Assembly: GCA_900642245.1 (NCBI GenBank)
Contig: CAAAJI010000278.1
Span: 54,848-70,141 of the forward strand
DNA from: Fragilaria radians
Taxonomy: Eukaryota > Bacillariophyta > Fragilariophyceae > Fragilariales > Fragilariaceae
Direction: 5' to 3'
DNA length: 15,294 bases
Part shown: one piece after another, positions 1 through 8,639 of the stretch
Position numbering within the stretch: the first letter of the stretch is position 1
How the letters are laid out: every line of letters starts with the position of its first letter
The notes under the pieces: model-generated
Database searches by the model: none
Told to the model about the DNA's origin: nothing
The model's input: the letters and a program-made list of their open reading frames with translations, nothing else
Position numbers and translations under genes: made by a program

Positions 1-1185
1 CTTTCGATTATATTGAACCATTTTTTCAGGCATATGCCTGTGCCAGGTTATGTAAGTCAATTGGCATTTGCCATGATACTTGGATTTAAAAGCTTTTTCC
101 AACATAGCCTGCTATCAATTGGTCTTCTGAACAATGAAACAAAGGCGCATAGGGCGTTGGCAACAGGGGTAAACCATTAAGTTTACTATGTCTTTAATCT
201 TTGCTCCCATCACCCCATTCCGTGGCTTAGGATCCCTATGGTATAGCAGTAACCACATTTGAATTTTGTAGTCACCTCTCTGTGACTTTCATGCTTCCAT
301 CAAGAAATACCTGCGTTTCTGCATGTAAAAGAACTTCCTGTATGCATAGATACTGTGGAAAAAAGGGCAGAACTTGTATCTGCTCTTGATACCGCATAGA
401 CTTTCTCATCAGGTGCCTTCAATTTTCCATGATGTTGAACTTTCATAGACGCTTCTAAAATATGATTGATATCGACTCTATGGGCTATTATCCTCCACTC
501 TCCTTATCTCCAATGATTTCTTACTTGAATTAAAATAGATGTCCAAATAGTCAAAGATATATTTCTTTGGTGATATTTTCTCCACTTTCATTGCAATACA
601 GTATTGTAGTGGTCCTTAGTCTTTTGCTCGTTATACAGCTTATAGAAGTCAGACTCATTATCAGATACTTTCAATTGAGTCAATGCCCCTAGGACTGAGT
701 CTTTTAAAACTCCTATTAGGTTATTTTGCATTTTTACTTGTGGTTAGTGCTTTTAATGCTTGTGGGAGCTCTACATGCAACATGTAACTAAAAAAGACTC
801 TTCGTAGAAAAAATTCAAATTTATATCTGGTTCCATATTTTGCTGAGTTTCTTTGGAAGCTAATTTGCAGATCAATCGTCATCATCCATGTTTGAAATCA
901 TAGTCGTTAAAACTAAAGTAATTGCACATTAAATATTTGATGTGATTTAACTTTCAATCTTCAAGTGATCAATTCCAAGATAGGGTAACACCTCCAACAA
1001 TGCTAATATTCCCAGGTAGATGCTTTCTTCCTGTTCAATGAACAAATCCAGCTTAATAATTTTAAGCTCATAAAAGTTATGTAATGCACTTCAGGTATCT
1101 AAAGACTATAGTTGGATAAACCAGCAAGATATTGTTTACTCCAGAGTATAACAGTCAATATAATTTCTCTCTCTATAGAATATTT
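1..1185. other. AT-rich stretch with no recognisable gene
   Basis: No open frame of convincing length or composition lies here on either strand. The gypsy RT relic at 1186-1550 points leftwards, so RNase H, integrase or LTR remains of that element would be expected here. Reading the minus strand in three frames gave nothing I could align by eye to those domains. I see no tRNA-like or array structure. It may be heavily decayed transposon sequence, but that is inference from the neighbour only. Confidence 0.5.
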
Positions 1186-1550
1186 TCACTTTGCATGAAT
1201 GACATGTAATGACTGTCTACACGGTTTATGTATGGGTTCAATACCTTCTCTTGTAATCCAATATCCCAAGTGCTTTGTTTGGTCCTTAATGACTTTAGGG
1301 TTTGAGGCATTCTCTCTCCTGCCCGCAATAGCGAGTCTTGCCAACATCATTTTCAACTTGTTTGCTGAGTCGAATCCGCTTATCATCAACATCATAAGTC
1401 TTACAAGTATTCCACCAACTGCACAAGCTCAGCGTAATATTTTGAAGCATTTCAGAAATGTATTCATGAAAGTTAGATATTGTTGGAAATGCATACTGCA
1501 TAATGCATGAGCGATATTCTATGCCATTATGATAATCCTTATCCAAGCCA
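1186..1550 (-). pseudogene. Ty3/gypsy reverse transcriptase fragment (decayed)
   Basis: Read on the minus strand, 1395 down to 1186 encodes a stretch with the pattern ARL.IAG..ENA followed by HLGYWITREGI.P. This is the conserved block just after the catalytic YxDD of Ty3/gypsy RT, where the palm leads into the thumb. Upstream on the same strand, in another frame (about 1546-1430), FHEYISEML matches the position of the F(Q)..MS.L block that precedes YxDD. The YxDD region itself is frameshifted, and a TAA replaces an Asp codon near 1400. The fragment is about 120 codons of a domain normally near 170-200, without a usable start, and no adjoining RNase H or integrase was found. It is a dead relic on the strand opposite to the larger gypsy element at 3852-6596. 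Confidence 0.75.
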
Positions 1551-1688
1551 TCTTTTTGCGAGAAATGTGGTGTATAACCCTAAGTGATCATGGGCAACAA
1601 CGGGTTACTCTAAAAAACGATACAGAACATACACCAGAATTCTGAGAATTATAAACTAGTCACAATTTCCGTTTTATCACAAAAAATC

Positions 1689-2258
1689 ATGGGCTTTCGT
1701 ACTATGTTCAGAGTATTTTTGATCTTGGCACCTTGCTTTCTGTTTCGCTTTTCTCAATGCCTGTCAAATTCCAAGCCTCTCTCGAACATGTCAAAAGGAT
1801 TGTCGAAACCGATCAATTGTTTTAGCTATTGGAAAGAAACTAGTCAGACTCATGAGTCTTTGACTCAATCGCTCGCTATGACATGTATAATCCTTTCAAT
1901 AGCAGCGCACCATTTGATTCCCCCTCCAACTTTCGCAACACATGTAACAAGGCAATATGTTGAGTGCGGAAAGTTGTCCGCTAATCGCAAGGCTTCGTCA
2001 GATTTTTTCAATCCTGGGTTGGGCGAATGGAAAGCAGCCAGAAATGGATTAAAGATTGTGTCGCAAAGATACAGAAATAGATCCAAAAACGCCCGAATAA
2101 GCGACAGGATGAGAATAGCAAGGAATACTTTTCTATGCGTGCTGTCGTCTCTTATTCTCCAACTTAATGAGGAGGGCGTATTGTCAAAATTGGAATGTGA
2201 GAATAATAACAACTTTTTATGTTATGATGATCGAGAGTCGAAACTCAGTGGCAAATAG
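1689..2258 (+). CDS. Hypothetical secretory/plastid-type preprotein, 189 aa
   Basis: Intact frame from ATG (context AAAAAATC-ATGG) to TAG; function unrecognised. It is clearly less AT-rich than its flanks. Residues 7-19 (FRVFLILAPCFLF) form a short hydrophobic core after Arg residues, as in a signal peptide. A plausible cleavage lies at SQC|LS (about residue 24), with Leu at +1; diatom plastid preproteins tolerate F, W, Y or L there. Residues 25-58 are rich in Ser and Lys, as in a transit peptide. A second hydrophobic segment, about 60-77, is followed by PPPTFA, which looks like a thylakoid transfer signal. The remaining ~105 residues hold a very basic stretch (about 121-146, many Arg and Lys) and a hydrophobic helix (about 146-158). 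Bipartite or tripartite targeting is my inference. A secreted or membrane protein is the alternative. Whether a GTGAG near 2193 is a real splice donor is undecided. Confidence 0.6.
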   Translation: MGFRTMFRVFLILAPCFLFRFSQCLSNSKPLSNMSKGLSKPINCFSYWKETSQTHESLTQSLAMTCIILSIAAHHLIPPPTFATHVTRQYVECGKLSANRKASSDFFNPGLGEWKAARNGLKIVSQRYRNRSKNARISDRMRIARNTFLCVLSSLILQLNEEGVLSKLECENNNNFLCYDDRESKLSGK

Positions 2259-3851
2259 CCCATTCCACTCAACATAATTCAACGCGGCGAATGGATCCCA
2301 TGAGTATAGCAGAAGCGTTTCTTTACATAGCTGATCGTACTATACTATGTTCTGGCCATTTCCAACAATTTTACTTCGAAATCAACACTGATGAGTAAAG
2401 TATTTCTTTTTCATTGGTACCAAGACCACGCTAGTTTCAAATTTTAAAAAGAGCATAATGAGCTTTTGTTCTTTGACACTGAATCGTGGAACTTGAAAGC
2501 ATTTTTATATCATTTCACCTTACTTTTGAACATAGAGTACTGAAGACTTGAAGAGAAATGGAGTGAAGAATCAAAAACTAGACTCGTGATTTTCTCCTTT
2601 TCATTTGTTTTCTTGATGTTTTCCTGATCGATGGAATAATTGAGTCCGATAACAGAATGTATGTGCGCGTTCCTTATCCGTTCCTTACACAATTCACCAT
2701 CTTAGGCATTCGAGGAAAAGGAATCAAAATTGTTGTCATTACCGTCACTTTTTGGCTTCACAATTGGTAATAAATCATTCTTGCTAGCCAAGCTATCACC
2801 CAAATCCTTTTTCAGAAACGAAAAATTGAGAACACTGCAATGGAATTGTGTATCATGTTTTTTTAAGCACAAGCCCTTGAAAATGTCCAAGAAAGATTCT
2901 GCTCATCACAGATCTAGTATTTGCAGAGAATAGTCTTATCAATTTCATCTTCTAAACGTCAATTGTCTGAATAAATCAATCTGATTAATTTATCCGCATA
3001 AATTATGACTCAGTGCTTATGTTTGCTCGCGCAAAGCCTTTAAAAATAGGAAATTTCAAGAATAAGAAAGACAGAAGTTCAATAAGAGAGCCTTGTTTGT
3101 GTTAGAATTATGCAACAAGTAATTTACTACTTTCGGGTAGCCTTTTTGGACAATCTCCTATGAATCAAGTATTGCAAATATTCATTATCAAATAATTGCT
3201 AAACTTGAATCTGAATTGCACCTTACCATATTCCTACTATGTCAATCCAATTAAATTGCTTACTTGATTTGAAGTTTCAATTCCAAATTTAATACTCCAT
3301 CCATTGATGTACTATGGCATACAAATAGAGTTTTGCTATGACAATATTGAGTAAGACTGTAAACTGGCATTGTCTCTAGAAGTTTGTGGCCATTTGCTTA
3401 CAGAAATATTGGAGCTTGACAACTAAGAATAATTTTTCAAAGATGTCTCCAAACATGTGACCTTCATGATTGTGTCTTGAAAATCAGAGGATCTTTGATC
3501 CTCACGGGATAACTATGAGGAAATGTCATGGATTTAAAACTTGGATTGGATAACTAGCATTACTGTGAGTGAATCAAAAGTTGTAAGAAAACTAAGCACA
3601 GTTAGTATATCTCTTGGCCAAGACCGGCTTTCCAAGATTAATTTACGAATCGAATGAGCATCTAAATGTGTAGCTTATGATGCAAAAAGTAAAGGAGATG
3701 TTTAGGTTGGACAGAGTGAAATCCAGTTGTTGTGACCACCAGGTAGAGCTCTCTGTGCATTTTGTACGTGTCCCAGGTCACAAAAAGATCTGATCGTTAT
3801 CCCATGAGCAGCTGACTAGGGCCCTAGTTTGTGCTTTCACATGGGTAAGGG
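2259..3851. other. AT-rich intergenic region
   Basis: No convincing gene. The longest open stretches (2510-2890 on the minus strand; 2730-2933 on the plus strand) lack a good start, or are broken, or overlap each other, and their composition matches the flanks. The last ~50 bases before 3852 may be a diverged beginning of the LTR described next, because a TTTGT...CAT block there resembles the bases upstream of the second LTR copy. Confidence 0.5.
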
Positions 3852-4061
3852 CATTGTTGCTAGTCCATGCAAATATAGATGATGGAGATATCAGATATAT
3901 TAGCACATCCAAAACGACTACAACTGAAAGAATAATGACTGTTATTTCTCGTTTACAAATTTTAGATGATACTAATCAAAGATCTCAAAATTTTGCTGAC
4001 AATAAAGCACATGTGCTCCATGAATTGTAAAATGATTTAAATTTTTCATGTTAAATAGAAT
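3852..4061 (+). repeat. LTR-like direct repeat, left copy (5' LTR)
   Basis: It begins CATTGTTGCTAGTCCATGC and ends near TTAAATAGAA. It aligns along its whole length with 6387-6596 at roughly 85-90% identity by eye, including the blocks GATGATGGAGATATCAGATAT, CGTTTACAAATTTTAGATGATAC, and AATCAAAGATCTCAAAATTT (as two overlapping pieces) followed by GCTGACAATAAA. A related inverted copy lies at 14230-14390. The two right-hand copies share another ~45 bases upstream of this start, so this copy is probably truncated or diverged at its 5' end. Confidence 0.7.
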
Positions 4062-4254
4062 AAGTGAAAGGCACTTTATTGACCAGAATAATCTGAATAT
4101 AATAATTCATCCTAAAAAATAGGGTGATCTTAAAGAATATTGTAATAACTAAAAGTTAGTCAATCAAGATTCCACTCTTGTATGATTAGAAAAACAAGAG
4201 TAATTGTTTATAATTTTTAAAATAGAACATAAAGTTTCTACTTTCAATCTTCAC

Positions 4255-4600
4255 AGATCGGTTATAATGTCACCTATTCCACTAAGACTGCACCAGATGT
4301 ATTTAAGTCTAAACGTTTGCAAAATTGGAGTACGTCAGGACTTACCTAGATGACTTATGGATCCTAAGAAAAAAGACTTCAGGGATCATCTATTTAAGTT
4401 GGAAATGGTTCTGGCCAGACTTTCTGTAGCAAGAATGAGACTTAATGACAAGAAATCTAAATTCCTCACAAATGAAATTGAGTACTGAGGAGATTGGATA
4501 ACTCACAGAGGGATCCAACCAGTACACAAAAAAAGTAGAGACAATATTAAATGTTAAACCATTGACCACTAGGAAGGAACTTTGCCAATTTATTGACATT
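4255..4600 (+). pseudogene. gypsy reverse transcriptase, C-terminal remnant
   Basis: The conserved RT blocks appear in order: APDVF (about 4292), then EYVRTYLDDL with the catalytic YLDD at 4343-4354. After a frameshift in an A-run near 4370 come DHLFKLEMVLARL, the N.KKSKF...EIEY block, and GDWITHRGIQPVHKK. In-frame stops include TGA at 4486, replacing a codon of the conserved YLG. It is the second half of an RT domain, which would copy element RNA into DNA. The catalytic aspartates of YxDD are present, but the fingers and first palm Asp are deleted, so it cannot work. It lies directly upstream of the RNase H remnant. Confidence 0.8.
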
Positions 4601-5135
4601 GTCATTTATTGCATGGACATGTGGTTACATAGAAGTGACATATTAGCTCCCTTAATTGAGCTTATGTCAAACAAAACCAAATTCCAATGGTTCCCACATG
4701 GTACCACAACCTTGAATGTATCAAAAAGATTATAGGCTCAGAAGTCTTACTAACTTACCCAGATTATGGATTTACAATTGGGGGCTGTAATGATGCAGAA
4801 TAATAAAGCGTTAGCGTTTTATTCACGCAAAATACACAGCCAAACACCGTCATATAATGACAGAAAGAGAATTACTTTCCATAGCGGAAACATGCAAAGA
4901 ATATAAGCATATTTTACTGGGATACCCTATCAGAGTCTTTACAGACCACAAAAATACTTCCTTCAACGTCTTAATAGCTTCAGATTGCGTTTCGCAATGG
5001 CTTGTGGAAGAATACGGAGTTCAATTGCAGTACCTCCCAGGCATGAAACATGTTGTAGCTGATGCTTTGTCTAGATTAGACATCGAGGAAATTCTCAAAC
5101 CAGTGGACGAATCTCCGCCCTACTGGACAAAGTAG
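4600..5135 (+). pseudogene. gypsy RT-connection and RNase H remnant
   Basis: Around 4605-4700, broken frames read DMWLHRSDILAPL, the conserved block between RT and RNase H. RNase H itself starts near 4780 (AFYSR-like, frameshifted). It continues as an open frame from ATG 4857 to TAG 5135 (92 codons) with TERELLSI, then VFTDHKN, and ends VVADALSRLDI. The acidic residues of the TERE, TDH and ADAL blocks correspond to catalytic positions of Ty3/gypsy RNase H, which removes the RNA strand during reverse transcription. The ATG at 4857 is fortuitous; this was an internal part of a polyprotein. The N-terminal strand carrying the first catalytic Asp is damaged. Confidence 0.85.
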
Positions 5136-6258
5136 TGGAAACCAACATTAACTTTCTAATGCATACAGCATTAATTTATCATGAGCAGCTGAAAAGCAAA
5201 GGACTCAGGGAGAAGGCAGCAGATAAGCCACACTACTCCCTCAAAAATATTGAAGGCTATGACCTTATCTGCTTCAAGGATAAAATGTACATTCCACAGC
5301 CATTATGACATAGAATCATCTCCTAGTATCATGAACACTTACTGCATTCAGGACAAAATAGAACAAAACAAACAATGCATTACACAATGACATCGCCTGG
5401 ATTGGGCAAACTGTGCAATTTATGTCCAGTGTGTCAACTTTCAAAGAAAGAACGAAAGAAATATGGTTTACTACCACCCAACAAGCAGAAGCTGACTCTT
5501 GGGTTATAGTCTGTGTGGAATCAATTAGTCCATTTACCTTCACAAATAAAAATAAAACTCACATATCGCGGGCACTCAAAATGATTGATGCCGCTACTGG
5601 ATGGTTTGAATTGTCCAAGTCACAAATAACTTGGCAACCATTACTCAAGATTTCTTTCATAACACCTGGCTGGTTTGCCATCCACGGCCGCAATTTATTG
5701 TCTCTGGCAATGGGGGCAAGTTTAAGCGTGACTTCAAACAAATATGTGAGATTATGACATCAAAGCTCAGCCTACTACAAGTCAAAAGCCACAAGCAAAT
5801 GCAATAATTGAAATAGTGCACAAAGTGATTAATGCCATTCTCAGGTCCTTTGACCTGGAACTTGAAAAATTGGATAGTGAGAATCCATTTGATTACTTCT
5901 TACCTTTTGCTGCCTAGGTAATAAGAAGCACCTTCCACACTACAGGCTAGTCCATGTCAACTAGTGCTTGAGAGATACATGATCCACAAAGTGGCTTTTA
6001 AAGCTAACTGGGATAGGATAAGAAGGCGTAAACAACATTAAATTAATAAACTCAATGAAAAGGAGAATAAAAGTCATCTCCCTAATGAATGCAAAATTGG
6101 GGATCAAGTATTGGTCGCCACCACAGGAATGCTCAGGAAGTTAACATCTCTAAGAACAGGACCATAGCCTGTAGCTGATGTCTACAATAGTGGGACAATC
6201 CAAATAAATATAGGTCCTGTTTCTGGAAGAATGAACATAAGGAGCGTTACTCCCTAAA
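5136..6258 (+). pseudogene. gypsy integrase remnant
   Basis: The HHCC zinc-binding part is visible near 5331-5450: HEHLLHSGQNRT, then LCPVCQLSKKERKKYG. The catalytic core follows with SWVIVCVESISPF, IDAATGWFEL and (frameshifted) GNGGKFKRDFKQ near 5712, and then the region around PQANAIIE and VHKV. The first catalytic Asp of the D,D-35-E triad, expected in VDxxGPF, is Glu here (codon 5518-5520). The Asp of the (D)NGGEF block is also lost, reading GNGGKF. The C-terminal part reads WDRIRRRKQ near 6010, then GDQVLVATTG, LRTGP and VADVYNSGTIQI near 6095-6210. Several stops (for example near 5915, 5950 and 6041) and at least two frameshifts break the frame. It would have inserted the element's cDNA into the host genome. 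It is inactive. Confidence 0.85.
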
Positions 6259-6344
6259 AATAATCCATAAAGTAAAATTATGTGTGCAAAGAAGATCATT
6301 TTTCATGGTTATTGTAAACACAGCAAATTAAACTGGAAAAAGAT

Positions 6345-6596
6345 TAATTCAAGAAGATCTAATTTGTAGCAACATTTGGAGATGTCCATTGTTGCTAGTA
6401 CATGCAAATATAGATGATGGAGATATCAGATATGTTTGCACACCTAAAAGGACAACAACCGAAATGAATACTGGCTGTTTTTCTTCGTTTACAAATTTTA
6501 GATGATACGAATCAAAGATCTCAAAATTTAGCTGACAATAAATCACATGTGTATCATGAAGTATAACATGATTTAAATCTTTTGTTCTAAATATGG
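6345..6596 (+). repeat. LTR-like direct repeat, right copy (3' LTR)
   Basis: 6387-6596 matches 3852-4061 at roughly 85-90% by eye. The preceding bases (about 6345-6386, AATTCAAGA...AACATTTGGAGATGTCC) are not clearly in the left copy but recur in the inverted copy at 14390-14345. The LTR probably therefore starts near 6345. It lies about 90 bp after the last recognisable integrase block, as expected for a 3' LTR. Divergence between the two copies suggests an old insertion. Confidence 0.7.
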
Positions 6597-6815
6597 TAGT
6601 TCCTGACCTTGAGAAGCTTCTCCATGGATTTATGTTTCAGAAAAGATCCAGAAGCTTATCAATCTGCAGAGCTTGTGGAGAAGCCTGATGTTACTACAAA
6701 TAATAACGTCCATTGAAAGCGTTGTAAAGTGGTACAAGTTTTATACTTGTGGAAAATCCCCCAAACCGTTTACATAACTCTTACCGCTTGTCAAATGTTA
6801 AATCCAAGTCATGTT
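6593..6815 (+). repeat. Tandem segment, copy A (~220 bp)
   Basis: Starts ATGGTAGTTCCTGACC and ends at CATGTT. It aligns with 6844-7059 at a period of 245-251 bp, roughly 80-85% identical by eye. Both contain the 12-bp palindrome GAGAAGCTTCTC and the block CCCCCAAACC.TTTACATAAC. Copy A directly abuts the 3' LTR. In one frame both copies encode RCKVVQ..YL.KIPQT.YITLTACQ, a Cys-containing string. It is broken here by a TGA just before the RCK block. Confidence 0.85.
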
Positions 6816-6843
6816 GAACGTAGAGACATTCAACGGCAACATT

Positions 6844-7059
6844 ATGGTAATCCTGAACTTGAGAAGCTTCTCCATGGCTTCATGTTTCAGAAAAGACTCT
6901 CAACGATCTGCAGAGCTTTGTGGAGAAGCCTGCTGCTACTACAAAAAATAAATCCCATCGGAAGCGATGTAAAGTGGTACAATGTGTATACTTGTGCAAA
7001 ATCCCCCAAACCATTTACATAACTCTTACCGCCTGTCAAACGTTAAATACATTCATGTT
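6844..7059 (+). repeat. Tandem segment, copy B (~220 bp)
   Basis: Second copy of the segment at 6593-6815, after a 28-bp spacer. In the frame corresponding to copy A's Cys block it reads VEKPAATTKNKSHRKRC, then KVVQCVYLCKIPQ and YITLTACQTLN, without a stop. In another frame it reads PELEKLLHGFMFQKR. The Cys spacing (C...C...C...C) after a basic stretch faintly recalls the Cys/His-rich C-terminus of piggyBac-type transposases, but expected Cys/His residues are missing. The family assignment is speculative. Confidence 0.8.
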
Positions 7060-7695
7060 ATCACGATAAGAGACCTGATTCGGATTAATAAGACTTATAA
7101 AGTCTAAATTTTGAAGAAAGGAAATGAAAAGAGTGCGTTCACTAAAGCCGGTGTCGACGACGATTCGGTTGAAACGATCAATATTGATTACGTTCGTGAG
7201 GCTACTGTAGAGGGCAAGACAAAGCCTCCAAGCAACAAAGTAAACTAGAATTTGAAGTGACTGAGAATGTGGTTCCACCCATAAGCATGAAAAGATATTG
7301 AAAGTGTAAATTCAGGAGGGGATGTTTCACTTACTTTTGCAATTGAGAGGTATAAGAAAGTAATTTTGAGTCCACTCTCTACAGTCAGTCCAGAGTGAGT
7401 TACAAAAGAGTAACTAGTACTCAAGAAAGAGAAAGTTTACTGGAAGTCAGGGTCATCATGACAGACTGAGCTTCTGAATCGATTTTCATTGAAGTATGTT
7501 TGACAGTCTATTCTTTGCTCCATTGATTTCGATTTCACATCCAGGGTTAGTGTTTCTTTGGTTACAGTGAGACTGGTATTTTCCCCTAGAAAAACTAAAG
7601 AGAAATCCAGATTCCCTCCGGAAATTTTGAGATGCATGAAAGTGCATAACAACTAAAACGAAATTTGCAAAATATTCAGGTATTGCTTATAACAA
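7060..7695. other. Intergenic region with one short open stretch
   Basis: A frame without ATG is open on the plus strand at 7108-7245 (46 codons). It is acidic (VDDDSVETINIDYVRE) and slightly richer in GC than its surroundings. It might be a transposon tail or a relic exon. Small imperfect hairpins lie near 7374-7400 and 7397-7416. No gene is supportable. The 3' UTR of the minus-strand gene ending at 7696 must extend into this region. Confidence 0.4.
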
Positions 7696-8472
7696 TTACG
7701 ATGTAGTGGAAAGATGGGCGATATCTCTTTGAGTGAAATGTCGGAGTTGCTTTCTTGACCGAGATGAAAGCCGCATCGTTTTACTATGCGATCGCTTTAA
7801 TCCCATCTTTTTGTCCCAATCGTGAATCTGCTGCTGGCTTAATTGACTTTTTGACATAGCACTTTCTAAACCCACCAAAAGACTTTTCGCTGCATCGGGA
7901 TTCATTTTTAATGAACTTACTCGCTCTTCCTGTGAATCTATGATTTCGAATTCATCGTCAGAGAAGACGTCCTCCAAGATGACACCATAATTGTCGTCAT
8001 CAGAATCTATCAACTCCACCCGATTCCTTTCTCTTGGTGGGGCACAGTCCGCATTCTCTGTGCATTTATCGAAAATGAAATCCAGAAATGTCAAGGTAGC
8101 ACGTCGCCTTTTCTTGGAAGGCTTGCTACATTCCATTTTTTCGTCGAAAATTTCGAAACCAAAAGGCTCAGAGTCTTGCATGAAGTTCAAGTCCGCCGAA
8201 ATCAAACGATCTGCTTCTGTCTCCAAGGATAATCGCTGCTTTTTTGAGAAATTCTCTATTCGGACAGGCTCAAAATCAAACGAGGTATTTGCTGCATTCA
8301 TGTATATATCCTCCTTAGCATTGGAGTATAAATAGTTATGCGACCGGGACGATAAAGATGCTTCAGCCTTCAGACGATTGAGCAAATTTCTCTGGGATAA
8401 GAGAAGGCATTGAAATGCTGCATCATCCTGAAGCTTATCAACGAACGGAGCCATCGAATTGTTTCTTCGCAT
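7696..8472 (-). CDS. Hypothetical nuclear-type protein, 258 aa, basic C-terminal motif
   Basis: Intact frame from ATG at 8472 to TAA at 7698-7696. I reject a start at 8475 because that codon is GTG and straddles a splice acceptor. Residues 11-40 look helical (Leu-rich, LQDDAAFQCLLLSQRNLLNRLKAE, given here only as a landmark of 12-35). A basic cluster SKKRRR at 119-124 is a likely nuclear localisation signal. Residues 155-187 are very acidic (IDSDDD, FSDDEFEIIDSQEE). The C-terminal part, about 204-243, is amphipathic then strongly basic: LSQQQIHDWDKKMGLKRSH followed by SKTMRLSSRSRKQLR. I associate this last motif, from memory, with diatom proteins of unknown function; that needs a search. No catalytic domain is seen. 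A chromatin- or transcription-associated role fits the charge pattern but is unproven. An intron precedes the ATG by two bases. Confidence 0.8.
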   Translation of the reverse strand: MRRNNSMAPFVDKLQDDAAFQCLLLSQRNLLNRLKAEASLSSRSHNYLYSNAKEDIYMNAANTSFDFEPVRIENFSKKQRLSLETEADRLISADLNFMQDSEPFGFEIFDEKMECSKPSKKRRRATLTFLDFIFDKCTENADCAPPRERNRVELIDSDDDNYGVILEDVFSDDEFEIIDSQEERVSSLKMNPDAAKSLLVGLESAMSKSQLSQQQIHDWDKKMGLKRSHSKTMRLSSRSRKQLRHFTQRDIAHLSTTS

Positions 8473-8474
8473 CA

Positions 8475-8639
8475 CTGCAAGGGAAGAGTTTGATGAGTGA
8501 AGTTGAATACAAAGACATTCTTTTAGAGTGATTTAGAATAAAATGTAATCTTCAAATAGAATAAGAGCTGCCAGTTAAAGCCAACATGCTTCGAATTTCG
8601 TAATGTGCACAGCTACTTTGTGTTTAGCTTTCGACTTAC
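8475..8639 (-). other. Intron (165 bp) in 5' leader of the minus-strand gene
   Basis: On the minus strand, ATCAACAG|GTAAGTCG at 8640/8639 is a near-perfect donor. CTCTTCCCTTGCAG|TG at 8475/8474 is a strong acceptor with a pyrimidine tract. The acceptor lies two bases before the ATG at 8472. The upstream exon (from about 8754 down to 8640) is open in the frame that would join (GTG-ATG-CGA). It has no ATG there and begins after an in-frame TAA near 8757, so it is most simply 5' UTR. A seven-codon ATG reading frame (MKFPGS, from about 8753) in another phase of that exon could act as an upstream ORF. Confidence 0.65.

Larger units (their letters stand above)
3852..6596 (+). mobile_element. Deleted Ty3/gypsy LTR retrotransposon
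   Basis: Two similar direct repeats (3852-4061 and 6387-6596, extended to about 6345) flank a pol relic that reads in the expected order RT end - RNase H - integrase. The element spans only ~2.7 kb, whereas intact Ty3/gypsy elements are usually 5 kb or more. gag, protease and the N-terminal half of RT are absent: only ~200 bp separates the left repeat from the first recognisable RT block at 4255. Multiple stops and frameshifts make it non-autonomous. I found no clear primer-binding site after the left repeat and no clear polypurine tract before the right one, so exact LTR ends are uncertain. No target-site duplication could be assigned. Confidence 0.75.

Noticed and set aside
1199..1510. Plus-strand 103-codon ORF
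   Set aside because: Antisense to the gypsy RT relic whose minus-strand motifs are recognisable.
2510..2948. Possible small gene on the minus strand
   Set aside because: The long frame from about 2890 to 2510 has no ATG at its start (the apparent start is TTG) and a stop at 2702. An ATG frame from 2948 ends after 31 codons in another phase. Joining them would need a 36-bp intron, which is implausibly short. Composition matches the flanks.
3852..4061. Reading the left repeat as coding (for example NQRSQNFADNKAH)
   Set aside because: No domain match. Presence of the same sequence on both sides of a pol relic, and as an inverted solo copy, is explained better by an LTR.
7360..7420. Small hairpins (CACTCT/AGAGTG; AGTTAC/GTAACT)
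   Set aside because: Six-base stems are expected by chance in a window of this size; no context suggests function.
7991..8335. Plus-strand 114-codon ORF
   Set aside because: Lies wholly inside the minus-strand 258-aa gene and has no independent evidence.
8473..8475. Start codon of the minus-strand 258-aa gene at 8475
   Set aside because: The codon is GTG, spans a strong splice acceptor (TTGCAG|TG), and a proper ATG follows immediately at 8472.
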